Below, piece by piece: positions 22,053-28,372 of a stretch of DNA of 28,372 nt. Made by a program: the position numbers and the translations under genes. Origin of the DNA: a virus. Position 1 is the stretch's first letter; each line of letters opens with the position of its first letter. Below the pieces are notes generated by a model. It had not been told where the DNA came from. It saw only the letters and a program-made list of their open reading frames with translations, and ran no database searches. The DNA is taken from IMG/VR virus record IMGVR_UViG_3300042376_000173, positions 1 through 28,372 of that record, one strand, 5' to 3'.

Positions 22053-22678
22053 CGTTTAGCAAGCGCCATCGCAAGAGGAACGCCCGAATACTGGCTCTCC
22101 TCGTCGGATCTCGTAAGCGCAGTGATCGCACGATCATACAAAACACCCCAGGTCTGCAACCGAGGGTCATTCATAAGATAAGGCTCAGCCTCGCCTAAAG
22201 CGCCGTACAAAAGCGCATCAGGGCAAGTCGTTAGGAAGAGGTTTGTTGTGTTGGAAGTCGAGAGAAAAGCAGGCGCTGCGTAGTAGAGGATCTTAATCGT
22301 GTAATTGCTGTCAGGAATTGGCGCAAGCTGAATGGTCGAACCGAGGATCGTGTAGAAAGCTGGTACACCACTCTCGTTCGTCCTGCCGTTCCTGATGAAG
22401 ATACTCGGCGTTGCGAACGTGATCGGGAAGTCGGGATCAGAATCAACGTACACATCCCGCGCTTGCAGGAAGTCAGTAGGGAGGTTAATTGTTGCGCCGC
22501 CACCAGTCGCCGTGATCGATGTCTGAGTAAGCATCTGTCGCAGGCGTAGATCTCTGCGTAGGCGTATTTCCGCGAGTTGGATGAAGTCAGGGATCGCGGT
22601 AGTAAGATCATCTCTACTGAGATAATTAGCTATCGTCGTTTGTAGTTCGCTGTAAGTGCTTAGGGCCATATTCGACAT
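22049..22678 (-). CDS. Head-tail adaptor protein, SU10-adaptor-like
   Basis: A 209-residue protein with the N-terminal pattern of phage adaptors: S-T-Y-S-E-L-Q-T-T-I-A-N-Y-L-S-R-D-D-L, I-P-D-F-I-Q-L-A-E-I-R-L-R-R-D-L-R, then L-P-T-D-F-L-Q-A-R-D-V-Y-V (about 65-77), and P-D-A-L-L-Y-G-A-L-G-E-A-E-P-Y-L-M near the end. This is expected to bridge portal and nozzle. ATG 22678 and ATG 22669 are both possible; GGAG lies 2 bases before the first and 11 before the second. It overlaps the glycosyltransferase gene by 53 bases. Confidence 0.78.
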   Translation of the reverse strand: MSNMALSTYSELQTTIANYLSRDDLTTAIPDFIQLAEIRLRRDLRLRQMLTQTSITATGGGATINLPTDFLQARDVYVDSDPDFPITFATPSIFIRNGRTNESGVPAFYTILGSTIQLAPIPDSNYTIKILYYAAPAFLSTSNTTNLFLTTCPDALLYGALGEAEPYLMNDPRLQTWGVLYDRAITALTRSDEESQYSGVPLAMALAKR

Positions 22679-23291
22679 CGCTCCATCGATATTCGTACGT
22701 CCCGATGTGTCCTATCTCAAGACTCAATTCGTGATCCACGAACGTCTGAATACCGTGATCTAGGGCTTTTACACAGAAATGCACATCTTCGCCAATTAGA
22801 CCACCCGCCCCCCATACTACATCAAACCAAGGTTGGGGCATAGCCTCAAACACAGATTTGTGGGTTAGCACAACCCCAAAACCTACAGCAGTGACAGCCT
22901 CGATACCCTTCTTGCCTCTGCTCTCAATCTTCTCGAAGATCTCTTTGTCTTGATGGAAGTTAATAGCCGTAGGTAAAACGGGCTTTCGTCTCGTAACTGC
23001 GTTAACCCCGACGATCTGTTTGCCGTGAGCTAACAGACGCTCCAAGGTGTTCTTGGGGAACCTCATATCCGAGTCAACCCAGAGAATGTATTCCGCACCG
23101 TCTGCCAGCGCTTCTTTCGCTAGAGACTCGCGTTGAGAGAAGATCAGCGTGCCTGGCGCTGTGTAGAGCAATAAAGCGCCACCGTGTTTGCCGACCCGAT
23201 TAGCACCGTCATAAGCAGCCAATCGAGCCATGTCAAAAGATGTACCGGTCATCATCGTGTCCCTGCATGGGACGCACAGAGCTACTTTCAT
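22626..23291 (-). CDS. GT-A glycosyltransferase-like protein
   Basis: A 221-residue protein with a nucleotide-sugar transferase (GT-A/GT2-like) fold: start MKVALCVPCRD, then F-S-Q-R-E-S-L-A-K-E-A-L, Y-I-L-W-V-D-S-D-M-R-F-P with the D-x-D metal motif at D73-S-D75, and a later G-L-I-G-E-D-V-H-F-C acidic motif for catalysis. The ATG at 23291 is chosen because AGGA precedes it and it forms an ATGA overlap with the upstream stop; a longer start at 23342 lies in the upstream gene. Such genes recur in head-tail blocks of related phages; sugar and target are unknown. Confidence 0.8.
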   Translation of the reverse strand: MKVALCVPCRDTMMTGTSFDMARLAAYDGANRVGKHGGALLLYTAPGTLIFSQRESLAKEALADGAEYILWVDSDMRFPKNTLERLLAHGKQIVGVNAVTRRKPVLPTAINFHQDKEIFEKIESRGKKGIEAVTAVGFGVVLTHKSVFEAMPQPWFDVVWGAGGLIGEDVHFCVKALDHGIQTFVDHELSLEIGHIGTYEYRWSDVEYGPKHLQRTTNDDS

Positions 23292-23575
23292 ACTTTTCCT
23301 GGCCTCGTCCTGAAGTGTCTGTTTTCTGGGTCGTTCATCCACGCCCTAAATCTTTTCTCGTCAATCACCGCAAACCCACGCATGATGCCCTTGGCGTTTA
23401 GGTCATCAACCACAACAAAGGGAAGTTGTGCGTAGCGTGTCCATTCACCCCATCGCTCACGCTCGTCTGTCGCGTTGTACAGGGCTTTATTCTGCTCGAC
23501 GATGTCAGTTATCTCTTGCGTTCTCTGGAACACAAACTGATCGTCGGTAGCATGAAATGTTGTCTTTGTGCTCAT
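23288..23575 (-). CDS. Small structural-block protein of unknown function
   Basis: A 95-residue protein. The first half is helical and charged (FVFQRTQEITDIVEQNKALY), the second half has LPFVVVDDLNAKGIMRGFAV and ends W-M-N-D-P-E-N-R-H-F-R-T-R-P-G-K-V. The D-P-x-N-R-x-F-R-T-R-P-G end is recalled in similar genes of many phages between capsid and adaptor. Its ATG follows the U-tract of the capsid terminator, with no ribosome site at normal distance; the only GGGAGG is inside the hairpin. It ends in an ATGA overlap with the glycosyltransferase gene. Confidence 0.65.
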   Translation of the reverse strand: MSTKTTFHATDDQFVFQRTQEITDIVEQNKALYNATDERERWGEWTRYAQLPFVVVDDLNAKGIMRGFAVIDEKRFRAWMNDPENRHFRTRPGKV

Positions 23576-23604
23576 AAAAAAAGGGAGGTTGTTACGCCTC
23601 CCTT
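23576..23604 (-). terminator. Strong intrinsic terminator after the capsid gene
   Basis: On the minus strand, AAGGGAGG and CCTCCCTT form a perfect 8-bp stem with an 8-base loop, followed by a T-run (plus coordinates 23576-23582). It begins about 20 bases after the capsid stop at 23626, and the run ends at the ATG of the next gene. It would reduce downstream expression relative to capsid. A T-run at 23606-23610 on the plus side makes the hairpin nearly bidirectional. Confidence 0.88.
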
Positions 23605-23625
23605 CTTTTTACCACAGTTTATAAC

Positions 23626-24582
23626 TTAAGCAGACTTCAGATCCGCGAGGATACCGTGGGCTGCTTCGTTACGCATTTCCATCGTGAACTCAGCAAGGAT
23701 CTGGGTCTTTTCAGAGTCACCAGTTTTTGCAAGTTCGTTCGTCTGGAACGGACGGAGGTAACCAATCGCTGCGTACTCAGGGTCGAGGATGAACGCATCA
23801 CGGCTACGAATGAAACGATCAGGTACAACAGAGATCGAACCAAAGTCGCTGAGATAAACGTCAGCCGCGCCGATGATGGTCGTAGGAGCATCCGAAGGAG
23901 CCATGTAACGCTGTGCTGCGATACCAGCAAAGGTAGATACAGTCTGCTTCAGTGCAGGACCAACCACGAGGATCTTGGGGCTGCCGCCAGAGGTGTAAAC
24001 CTGCTGAACGCCATCCTTAAGGATTGCCTCGGTAAAGGTACGGGTCGTACCGTCCGAACGGGTCGAAACACCGATGGTGGTGGGGTTAGCACCGTCCGAG
24101 GTGTTGTAGTTCGAGTTGGTCTTGAGCCAAGAAAGCAACGAACCCATCTTACGGGCGGTCGATGCGCCACCAGCAGAACGGCCCTGGTTAGCAGAAATGA
24201 TCGTCTCTTGGTCACGCTTGAGTTCCTGCGAAGCCTTCGAGAGCTGATAAGCCTTTTCTGCGCGGCGACCTGCAAGATCAACAGCCATCATCGTGCCGGA
24301 AACCTGGATCGTCTTAGCAACGATCTGGGTATAGTTACCGAGACGGGTTGTGGGCGAAAGCGTTGCAGCCGTAGCGTCATCACCTTCAACCTGTGCGTTG
24401 TTGGTGGTTGCTGCTGCGAGGGTATCCGTCTGCCACTCGTGGTAAACAGCGGTTGCCTTCGTGCGAGCAAGCGACGAAAGGATAGGGGTTTCTGTGGGGC
24501 TGATGTTGTAGATAACATCAGTCAAGTCCTCACGCTGACCGACAGCCGTGAAGGTTTGGTATGTACCTGAAGGGACAGACAT
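23626..24582 (-). CDS. Major capsid protein, SU10/DUF5309 type
   Basis: A 318-residue HK97-fold capsid of the SU10 major head protein (DUF5309) type. Hallmarks are Y-Q-T-F-T-A-V-G-Q-R-E-D-L-T-D-V-I-Y-N-I-S-P-T-E-T-P near the N-terminus, V-Y-H-E-W-Q-T-D-T-L, G-N-Y-T-Q-I-V-A-K-T-I-Q-V-S-G-T, the helix E-K-A-Y-Q-L-S-K-A-S-Q-E-L-K-R-D (about 111-126), and the C-terminal pattern L-A-K-T-G-D-S-E-K, then E-M-R-N-E-A-A-H-G. It follows the scaffold gene with a GGAGATTAAG leader, the strongest ribosome site of the block, and is closed by the hairpin terminator. Confidence 0.88.
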   Translation of the reverse strand: MSVPSGTYQTFTAVGQREDLTDVIYNISPTETPILSSLARTKATAVYHEWQTDTLAAATTNNAQVEGDDATAATLSPTTRLGNYTQIVAKTIQVSGTMMAVDLAGRRAEKAYQLSKASQELKRDQETIISANQGRSAGGASTARKMGSLLSWLKTNSNYNTSDGANPTTIGVSTRSDGTTRTFTEAILKDGVQQVYTSGGSPKILVVGPALKQTVSTFAGIAAQRYMAPSDAPTTIIGAADVYLSDFGSISVVPDRFIRSRDAFILDPEYAAIGYLRPFQTNELAKTGDSEKTQILAEFTMEMRNEAAHGILADLKSA

Positions 24583-24596
24583 CTTAATCTCCTAAA

Positions 24597-25532
24597 TCAT
24601 AAAAATCGTTCAAACACTCTGGCAGCATCTTGACGAGATCCCGTCTTCTTTAGCCGCGCAAAGTCCTGTTTTGCAGCCTCTGTGGCTATGGTCTTACCTG
24701 TTGCGTTCCCAGCCCTTAGCATCTTGGGAGCCTCGGTAACCTTCTTGGTTACACCAGGCTTTGCCTTCTGCAACTTCTGGTACTGGCTTGCCATCCACAA
24801 CGTCAATACAGCACGAGAGTCCGTTGCGTTAGCCAACTCGGTATCTGAATACCCAATTGACTTTGCAAAGCTACGAAGTTCAGACCGAATCTTCTCACCC
24901 TTCTCAGGATGGGCATAGTCAGGAATTGCTTCTGCAACCCTCTTAGCCTCCTCAACAAGATGCTTCTCCAGGTGTGCCTCGCGCTCTGCCTGTTGCTCTC
25001 TAGCAATGCGTTGCTGCTCTGCACGAATCTGCTGGACCTGCTTTTCCTGCTGGGTTCGTTCTGCGACCTTCACTGCGTAAGCAATGGGGTCGGTTTCCTT
25101 CAAGCTCTCAATATCCTCGCCACGCATTTGTTGGCTCAGGAAGTTATCCATCGCCTGCAAACGCTGCGAGTACGCATCTCTCGCCTGCTTTGCTTGCTCG
25201 ATTGCGGTCTTTTCTGCCTCTACTGCCTTCCGCTGCTCGGCAAGCTGATTAGTCTTTTTGTGGTAATCCGTACCCTTTTGGTAGCCTTCGATCAGTTCTT
25301 GGAGGGTCACCTCGCGCTCTTCGCCTGCTGCTTTGACTACGAAACGCTGTTCCTCCTCTTGAACTTCCTCTCCAGACTCCTCGGACTCAGATTCACTGGC
25401 AACAAGTTCTTGCTCGTCTGTCTGGTCTTGAACTTGCTCCTGCGGAGGTTCGCCACCATCCATCATCCCTAGAAACGCATTTGCTGCCTGTCCCACCGTC
25501 AAGCTAGTCCCTTGCGGGTTGCTGCTATCCAT
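24597..25532 (-). CDS. Scaffolding protein
   Basis: A 311-residue highly charged protein. Residues about 30-60 are an acidic Glu/Ser run, followed by a small conserved part F-V-V-K-A-A-G-E-E-R-E-V-T-L-Q-E-L-I-E-G, recalled in phage scaffolds. Then a long coiled-coil from about 88 to 200 (QLAEQRKAVEAEKTAIEQAK and similar), and a basic C-terminus (KKTGSRQDAARVFERFL). Placement between the small gene and the capsid gene, coiled-coil character and basic C-terminal tail all fit a scaffold that binds the capsid shell during assembly. It lies 14 bases from both neighbours. Confidence 0.82.
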   Translation of the reverse strand: MDSSNPQGTSLTVGQAANAFLGMMDGGEPPQEQVQDQTDEQELVASESESEESGEEVQEEEQRFVVKAAGEEREVTLQELIEGYQKGTDYHKKTNQLAEQRKAVEAEKTAIEQAKQARDAYSQRLQAMDNFLSQQMRGEDIESLKETDPIAYAVKVAERTQQEKQVQQIRAEQQRIAREQQAEREAHLEKHLVEEAKRVAEAIPDYAHPEKGEKIRSELRSFAKSIGYSDTELANATDSRAVLTLWMASQYQKLQKAKPGVTKKVTEAPKMLRAGNATGKTIATEAAKQDFARLKKTGSRQDAARVFERFL

Positions 25533-25546
25533 AAACTAACCTCAAT

Positions 25547-25780
25547 TCAAAATATACGAAACCGTTTCTTGACCATCTCGCCTTCGGCGGCAATAGCCTC
25601 CAAACGGGCTTTTACCTGATTGACTGCGCGAATCGAGCTGTAAGCCTCTTCACGTTGGTCAATCTCATCAGGATTGCTTCGGATGATACGCTCGATGTTG
25701 TCTTTTTCCAACTCAGCAAAGACTTCTTGCAAAAACTCATCGCCGAGTAATGCCTTGGCTCGTTCCCATCGTTGCGTCAT
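25547..25780 (-). CDS. Small helical protein of unknown function
   Basis: A 77-residue charged, all-helical protein: W-E-R-A-K-A-L-L-G-D-E-F-L-Q-E-V-F, then N-P-D-E-I-D-Q-R-E-E-A-Y and V-K-A-R-L-E-A-I, with a basic tail. It lies between the repeat-containing protein and the scaffold gene, where short accessory assembly genes are common in related phages. It starts in an ATGA overlap with the gene upstream and ends 14 bases before the scaffold start. Function cannot be assigned from sequence alone. Confidence 0.6.
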   Translation of the reverse strand: MTQRWERAKALLGDEFLQEVFAELEKDNIERIIRSNPDEIDQREEAYSSIRAVNQVKARLEAIAAEGEMVKKRFRIF

Positions 25781-27387
25781 AACAGGCTCTTCACTTTCTC
25801 TTTAGGAATCCTTGACTCGTTCAAGGCTTCTAGGAAATCTTCGCCGTACTTGTTTACAGCCTTCTTCCTGATGACAAACTCTCCGTACTGGAGCGCACCA
25901 AAACCATCGTCATCGTTGCTTGGGTTAGGCCCAAGCAGAGACTTAACCTTGCCTCCTTTTGCGCTACCTGTTTGCTGCGCTGCATCGTCTGCCGCTTGTT
26001 GCGCCTGCTGTGCTGCCTGTTGAGCTAACTGAGCGTCAGTCTTAGCCCAATCGTAGTTAGCGATAAGGCCTGAGCGGTTAAACGGCCCAGGCTGAAACTG
26101 TTGTACCTGAGATACGTTTGCAGGCACACCAAACTCTAGGGTCATAGGGCGCAGGTTTGTGTATCCTGCTGCGCCAGATTGAAACTGGAATGGAACTTCA
26201 GGTGTTGGTGTTGTTTTGTAAAAGAAACCCGTAGTAGGGGCAGCAAGGCTTGTCTGTCCACCGCCTGTAGCAAACGGCACAAAGTTAGTCGCAGGAAGAT
26301 TGTAGGTAGGAGGCAAGAAATCTTCTGGCCTGAAAGTTGGTGTTTTTGGTGTTGTTGGTGTCGTTGTTGTTGTCGCACCAAGACCGGCTGCAATAGCTCC
26401 CTGAACATCCGTTTCAGGCACACCCATTGCTCGCAGCATATCTGCCGTGACTTTGTTGTTATTAAACCAAGTTGCTTTCTGACCTGCTGTATACGATGCC
26501 CAATCACTCGGCAAGGTCATGCCACTTGGAAGGCTCCAGCTTGGTGGCGCTGCGGTTTTTGTTCCAAGACCAAGTTGTTTTGCGTAAGCAATATCAGCCT
26601 CTGGAACTTTGTAATTCCTAAGCGTCTGCTCGGTAATCTTGTTGGCGTTAAACCAGTTAACTCGATCTTGAGCGCCGTAGGCATACCACTCTTTAGGCAG
26701 CCCTAAACCCAATTGCGCCGCCATGAGCGTAACAGCGTCTTGAGGCTGATCTCTTGGTTGCTCAATAACATTACCGCTTGAGTCTAAGTAAGAAGGTCCG
26801 GTTGTCGAGCTACCTGTTGATCCGCCAGTAGTTGTTGACCCGCTTGTCGTAGTGCTTCCTGTGGTGCTGCCGCTTGTGGTCGTACTGCCGGTTGTTGCGC
26901 TCCCCGAAGTCGCGCCGCTCGCTGTTGTTCCTGTTGATGTAGAACCTCCAAGCAAACCGGTTGATGTAGATGGTTGGGTCTGGGAACCGCTTGATGCTTG
27001 GCTTTGTTGATCCCTGTAGTCATAAACAATATCGAATCCGGTTTCACCACTGAGAAGCCTTTGGTAAATAACATCTCTCGGCAATCCCGTCATCGAAGAA
27101 ACAAAGTTGATTTCAACTTCGTAAGGATTCGGAGTGCTTGTGTCTACATAATCTGATGAGCCACCCGTGTCCGCTGGTTGATTATTAGAGGTCTGATCGG
27201 CTGGAGGAGACCCGTCACCCATGCCTCTTTCTGCAAACCAATACACCTCACTTGGCGTAATCCAACCGGCTTGTAAAAGGTCGTAGGTGGTAACACCTTT
27301 GCTCTTGAACCAATTTACCTTGTCCTGAGCTTCGTAGTATGGGCCTCCTGGGACACCCCAGTTTGATGGTAGCGTTGGAATAGCCAT
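25777..27387 (-). CDS. Repeat-containing structural-block protein of unknown function
   Basis: A 536-residue protein. A unit of about 50 residues occurs three times (about 6-57, 226-275, 290-337). Its pattern is L-P-x-x-W-x-x-Y-x-A-Q-D-K-V-N-W-F-N-x-N-K-V-T-x-x-x-L followed by G-V-P-E-x-D-I and G-L-G. Between the first and second lies a Thr/Ser/Gly-rich linker (about 128-200, TTSGSTTGSTTT-like). The C-terminal 59 residues have L-L-G-P-N-P-S-N-D-D-D-G-F-G-A-L-Q-Y-G-E-F-V-I-R-K-K-A-V-N-K-Y-G, a motif recalled at the ends of other large phage proteins, framed by two KVKSLL copies. It lies between portal and scaffold. Structural or internal protein is likely; no enzyme domain visible. Confidence 0.6.
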   Translation of the reverse strand: MAIPTLPSNWGVPGGPYYEAQDKVNWFKSKGVTTYDLLQAGWITPSEVYWFAERGMGDGSPPADQTSNNQPADTGGSSDYVDTSTPNPYEVEINFVSSMTGLPRDVIYQRLLSGETGFDIVYDYRDQQSQASSGSQTQPSTSTGLLGGSTSTGTTASGATSGSATTGSTTTSGSTTGSTTTSGSTTTGGSTGSSTTGPSYLDSSGNVIEQPRDQPQDAVTLMAAQLGLGLPKEWYAYGAQDRVNWFNANKITEQTLRNYKVPEADIAYAKQLGLGTKTAAPPSWSLPSGMTLPSDWASYTAGQKATWFNNNKVTADMLRAMGVPETDVQGAIAAGLGATTTTTPTTPKTPTFRPEDFLPPTYNLPATNFVPFATGGGQTSLAAPTTGFFYKTTPTPEVPFQFQSGAAGYTNLRPMTLEFGVPANVSQVQQFQPGPFNRSGLIANYDWAKTDAQLAQQAAQQAQQAADDAAQQTGSAKGGKVKSLLGPNPSNDDDGFGALQYGEFVIRKKAVNKYGEDFLEALNESRIPKEKVKSLL

Positions 27388-27390
27388 GAT

Positions 27391-28372
27391 TTACCCTGGT
27401 ATCTCGATGTTGGAAGTAATACCCGCGCCGACCTTCATTGCCTTCATCTGAGCCTCGGCCTCGAACTCCATCTTCTTAAGCTCTAGCTCGGCTATGGCTT
27501 TCTCTCTTGCAAGCTGAATGTCTGCCATTGCTTTCTGACGCTTGATCTCGATGTCTGCTTGAGCCTGCGCCATCATCATCTGAACCGCAGGATCTGGACC
27601 TTGTTGTTGAGGTTGTGCAAGTGCTTGATCGACCTCTTGCGTGACAGGCTTGAAGAACTCAGCAGAATCCGCAAACCCTGCCGCTTCAACCAGTTTTCCA
27701 AGCGTTGCACGATATTGCGAGAGCGACACTAAAGGATTGTTTGGCCCCAGCATCTGGAGCATTTGCTCTTGTTTTGAGAGAACCATTGAGAGCATAGCCA
27801 TTTTTTGCTCGATGTTGCCTGTCCCAAGACCCACATTCACTGAGACATCGTATTGGTTCGACCACTCTCTCGGATCGTACTGGACGTACTGCCCACGCAT
27901 CCGAAGGATGACTGCCTTGTCCTGATACTTGCATAAGAGATGTAAGAGTCCTTTGAACAAGTCTTTTACACCTGTCTCCGCAAAGACGCGAGCGATAAGT
28001 TCGATCTTGCCTTGTGACGCTTGCGTGAGCGCAGCAATAGCCGCAGCAGTCACGTTCTGCAAGATGTTGGGGTCTAACCCTTGAGAAGCCTCTGTTAGGC
28101 CTGTTCTCTTGGCTTGTACCTGGTCTAGGTACTCTAAGAGCGGAAAGGCTTGCTGGCCTACAGGAGGTGTTTGTATGGGAACCAAAGCACCAGGATTCTT
28201 GAGCCTGATAACACCACCAGGTGTAACGCTTAAGAGGTCATCTAGGTTGACCTGACCTTCCACAGCACCCATGCGGGTATTGTTCTGAAGGTACATATTG
28301 TCCAGCATCTGCCTCGTTACAGTAGTCTTGATAAGCTGGAGATCAACTGTACGATCAGCAGGGCAATCCCCA
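27391..28372 (-). CDS. Portal protein, partial (cut by right window edge)
   Basis: The frame is open through the right edge; the visible part is about 326 residues. At the edge it reads D-C-P-A-D-R-T-V-D-L-Q-L-I-K-T-T-V-T-R-Q-M-L-D-N-M-Y-L-Q-N-N, a typical portal segment of P22-like short-tailed phages. It continues with G-G-V-I-R-L-K-N-P-G, then L-D-Q-V-Q-A-K-R-T-G-L-T-E-A-S-Q-G-L-D-P-N, then the helical barrel-side region. The C-terminus is a long Ala/Gln/Lys coiled-coil (about 260 onward of the visible part). An apparent start at 28308 is internal. Portals form the dodecameric DNA entry and exit ring and bind terminase and adaptor. Confidence 0.82.
   Translation of the reverse strand, partial: GDCPADRTVDLQLIKTTVTRQMLDNMYLQNNTRMGAVEGQVNLDDLLSVTPGGVIRLKNPGALVPIQTPPVGQQAFPLLEYLDQVQAKRTGLTEASQGLDPNILQNVTAAAIAALTQASQGKIELIARVFAETGVKDLFKGLLHLLCKYQDKAVILRMRGQYVQYDPREWSNQYDVSVNVGLGTGNIEQKMAMLSMVLSKQEQMLQMLGPNNPLVSLSQYRATLGKLVEAAGFADSAEFFKPVTQEVDQALAQPQQQGPDPAVQMMMAQAQADIEIKRQKAMADIQLAREKAIAELELKKMEFEAEAQMKAMKVGAGITSNIEIPG

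Noticed and set aside
23656-24570. 304-codon plus-strand open frame opposite the capsid gene
   Set aside because: It is the antisense reading of the capsid gene; it is very Arg/Cys-rich and no ribosome site or neighbour supports it.
24909-25472. 187-codon Leu/Cys-rich plus-strand frame opposite the scaffold gene
   Set aside because: The leucines come from antisense reading of Glu/Gln/Lys codons of the coiled coil; it looks membrane-like only by chance.
28308-28372. Portal start at the ATG at 28308
   Set aside because: The frame continues to the edge with a strong portal motif (ADRTVDLQLIKTT), so that ATG is internal.

Overview
The window is part of a tailed double-stranded DNA bacteriophage genome. 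The particle is most likely short-tailed (podovirus-like): there is a portal, a scaffold, an SU10-type major capsid protein, an adaptor and a nozzle-like protein, followed by Ala/Gln-rich putative ejection proteins. No tape measure, tail tube, sheath or baseplate genes are seen. Genes are tightly packed, with ATGA or TAATG junctions almost throughout. No host gene, rRNA, tRNA, integrase, repressor, IS element or CRISPR array was found. The small-protein families recalled (XF1762-like, NinB, DUF1071, DUF1364, YqaJ) suggest a phage of Proteobacteria, perhaps a freshwater betaproteobacterium. That host guess is inference.

Layout. (1) 1-277, minus: start of a replication-type protein cut by the window edge. 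(2) 278-740: the only long non-coding stretch; it holds a terminator-like structured RNA on the minus strand. (3) 741-1531, minus: two small genes, an XF1762/GNAT-like protein and a PD-(D/E)XK-like protein. (4) 1602-5110, plus: an early operon of about 13 overlapping genes. Its core is a recombination and DNA-processing set: DUF1071 annealing protein, NinB, DUF1364 Cys/His protein, YqaJ exonuclease and a small protein with an SSB-like acidic tail. Around it are several unknown small proteins, including two very short overlapping genes at 1920-2109. (5) 28372-5046, minus: one long late module, read right to left. Its order is portal (cut by the right edge), repeat-containing protein, small unknown, scaffold, capsid, terminator, small unknown, GT-A glycosyltransferase, adaptor, nozzle-like protein, C1q-like protein, GNAT-like protein, four putative internal/ejection proteins, tail fibres and adhesins, 2OG-Fe(II) oxygenase, further fibre-associated proteins with a DUF1566 lectin-like protein, then a lysis region (small holin, unknown, HTH-metallophosphoesterase, GH108 endolysin, 3TM holin).

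The early plus-strand operon and the late minus-strand module converge and overlap by 65 bp at 5046-5110, with no obvious terminator between them. The strong hairpin after the capsid gene would limit expression of downstream late genes relative to capsid. Functions are assigned from motifs and recalled family resemblance; no database search was run.
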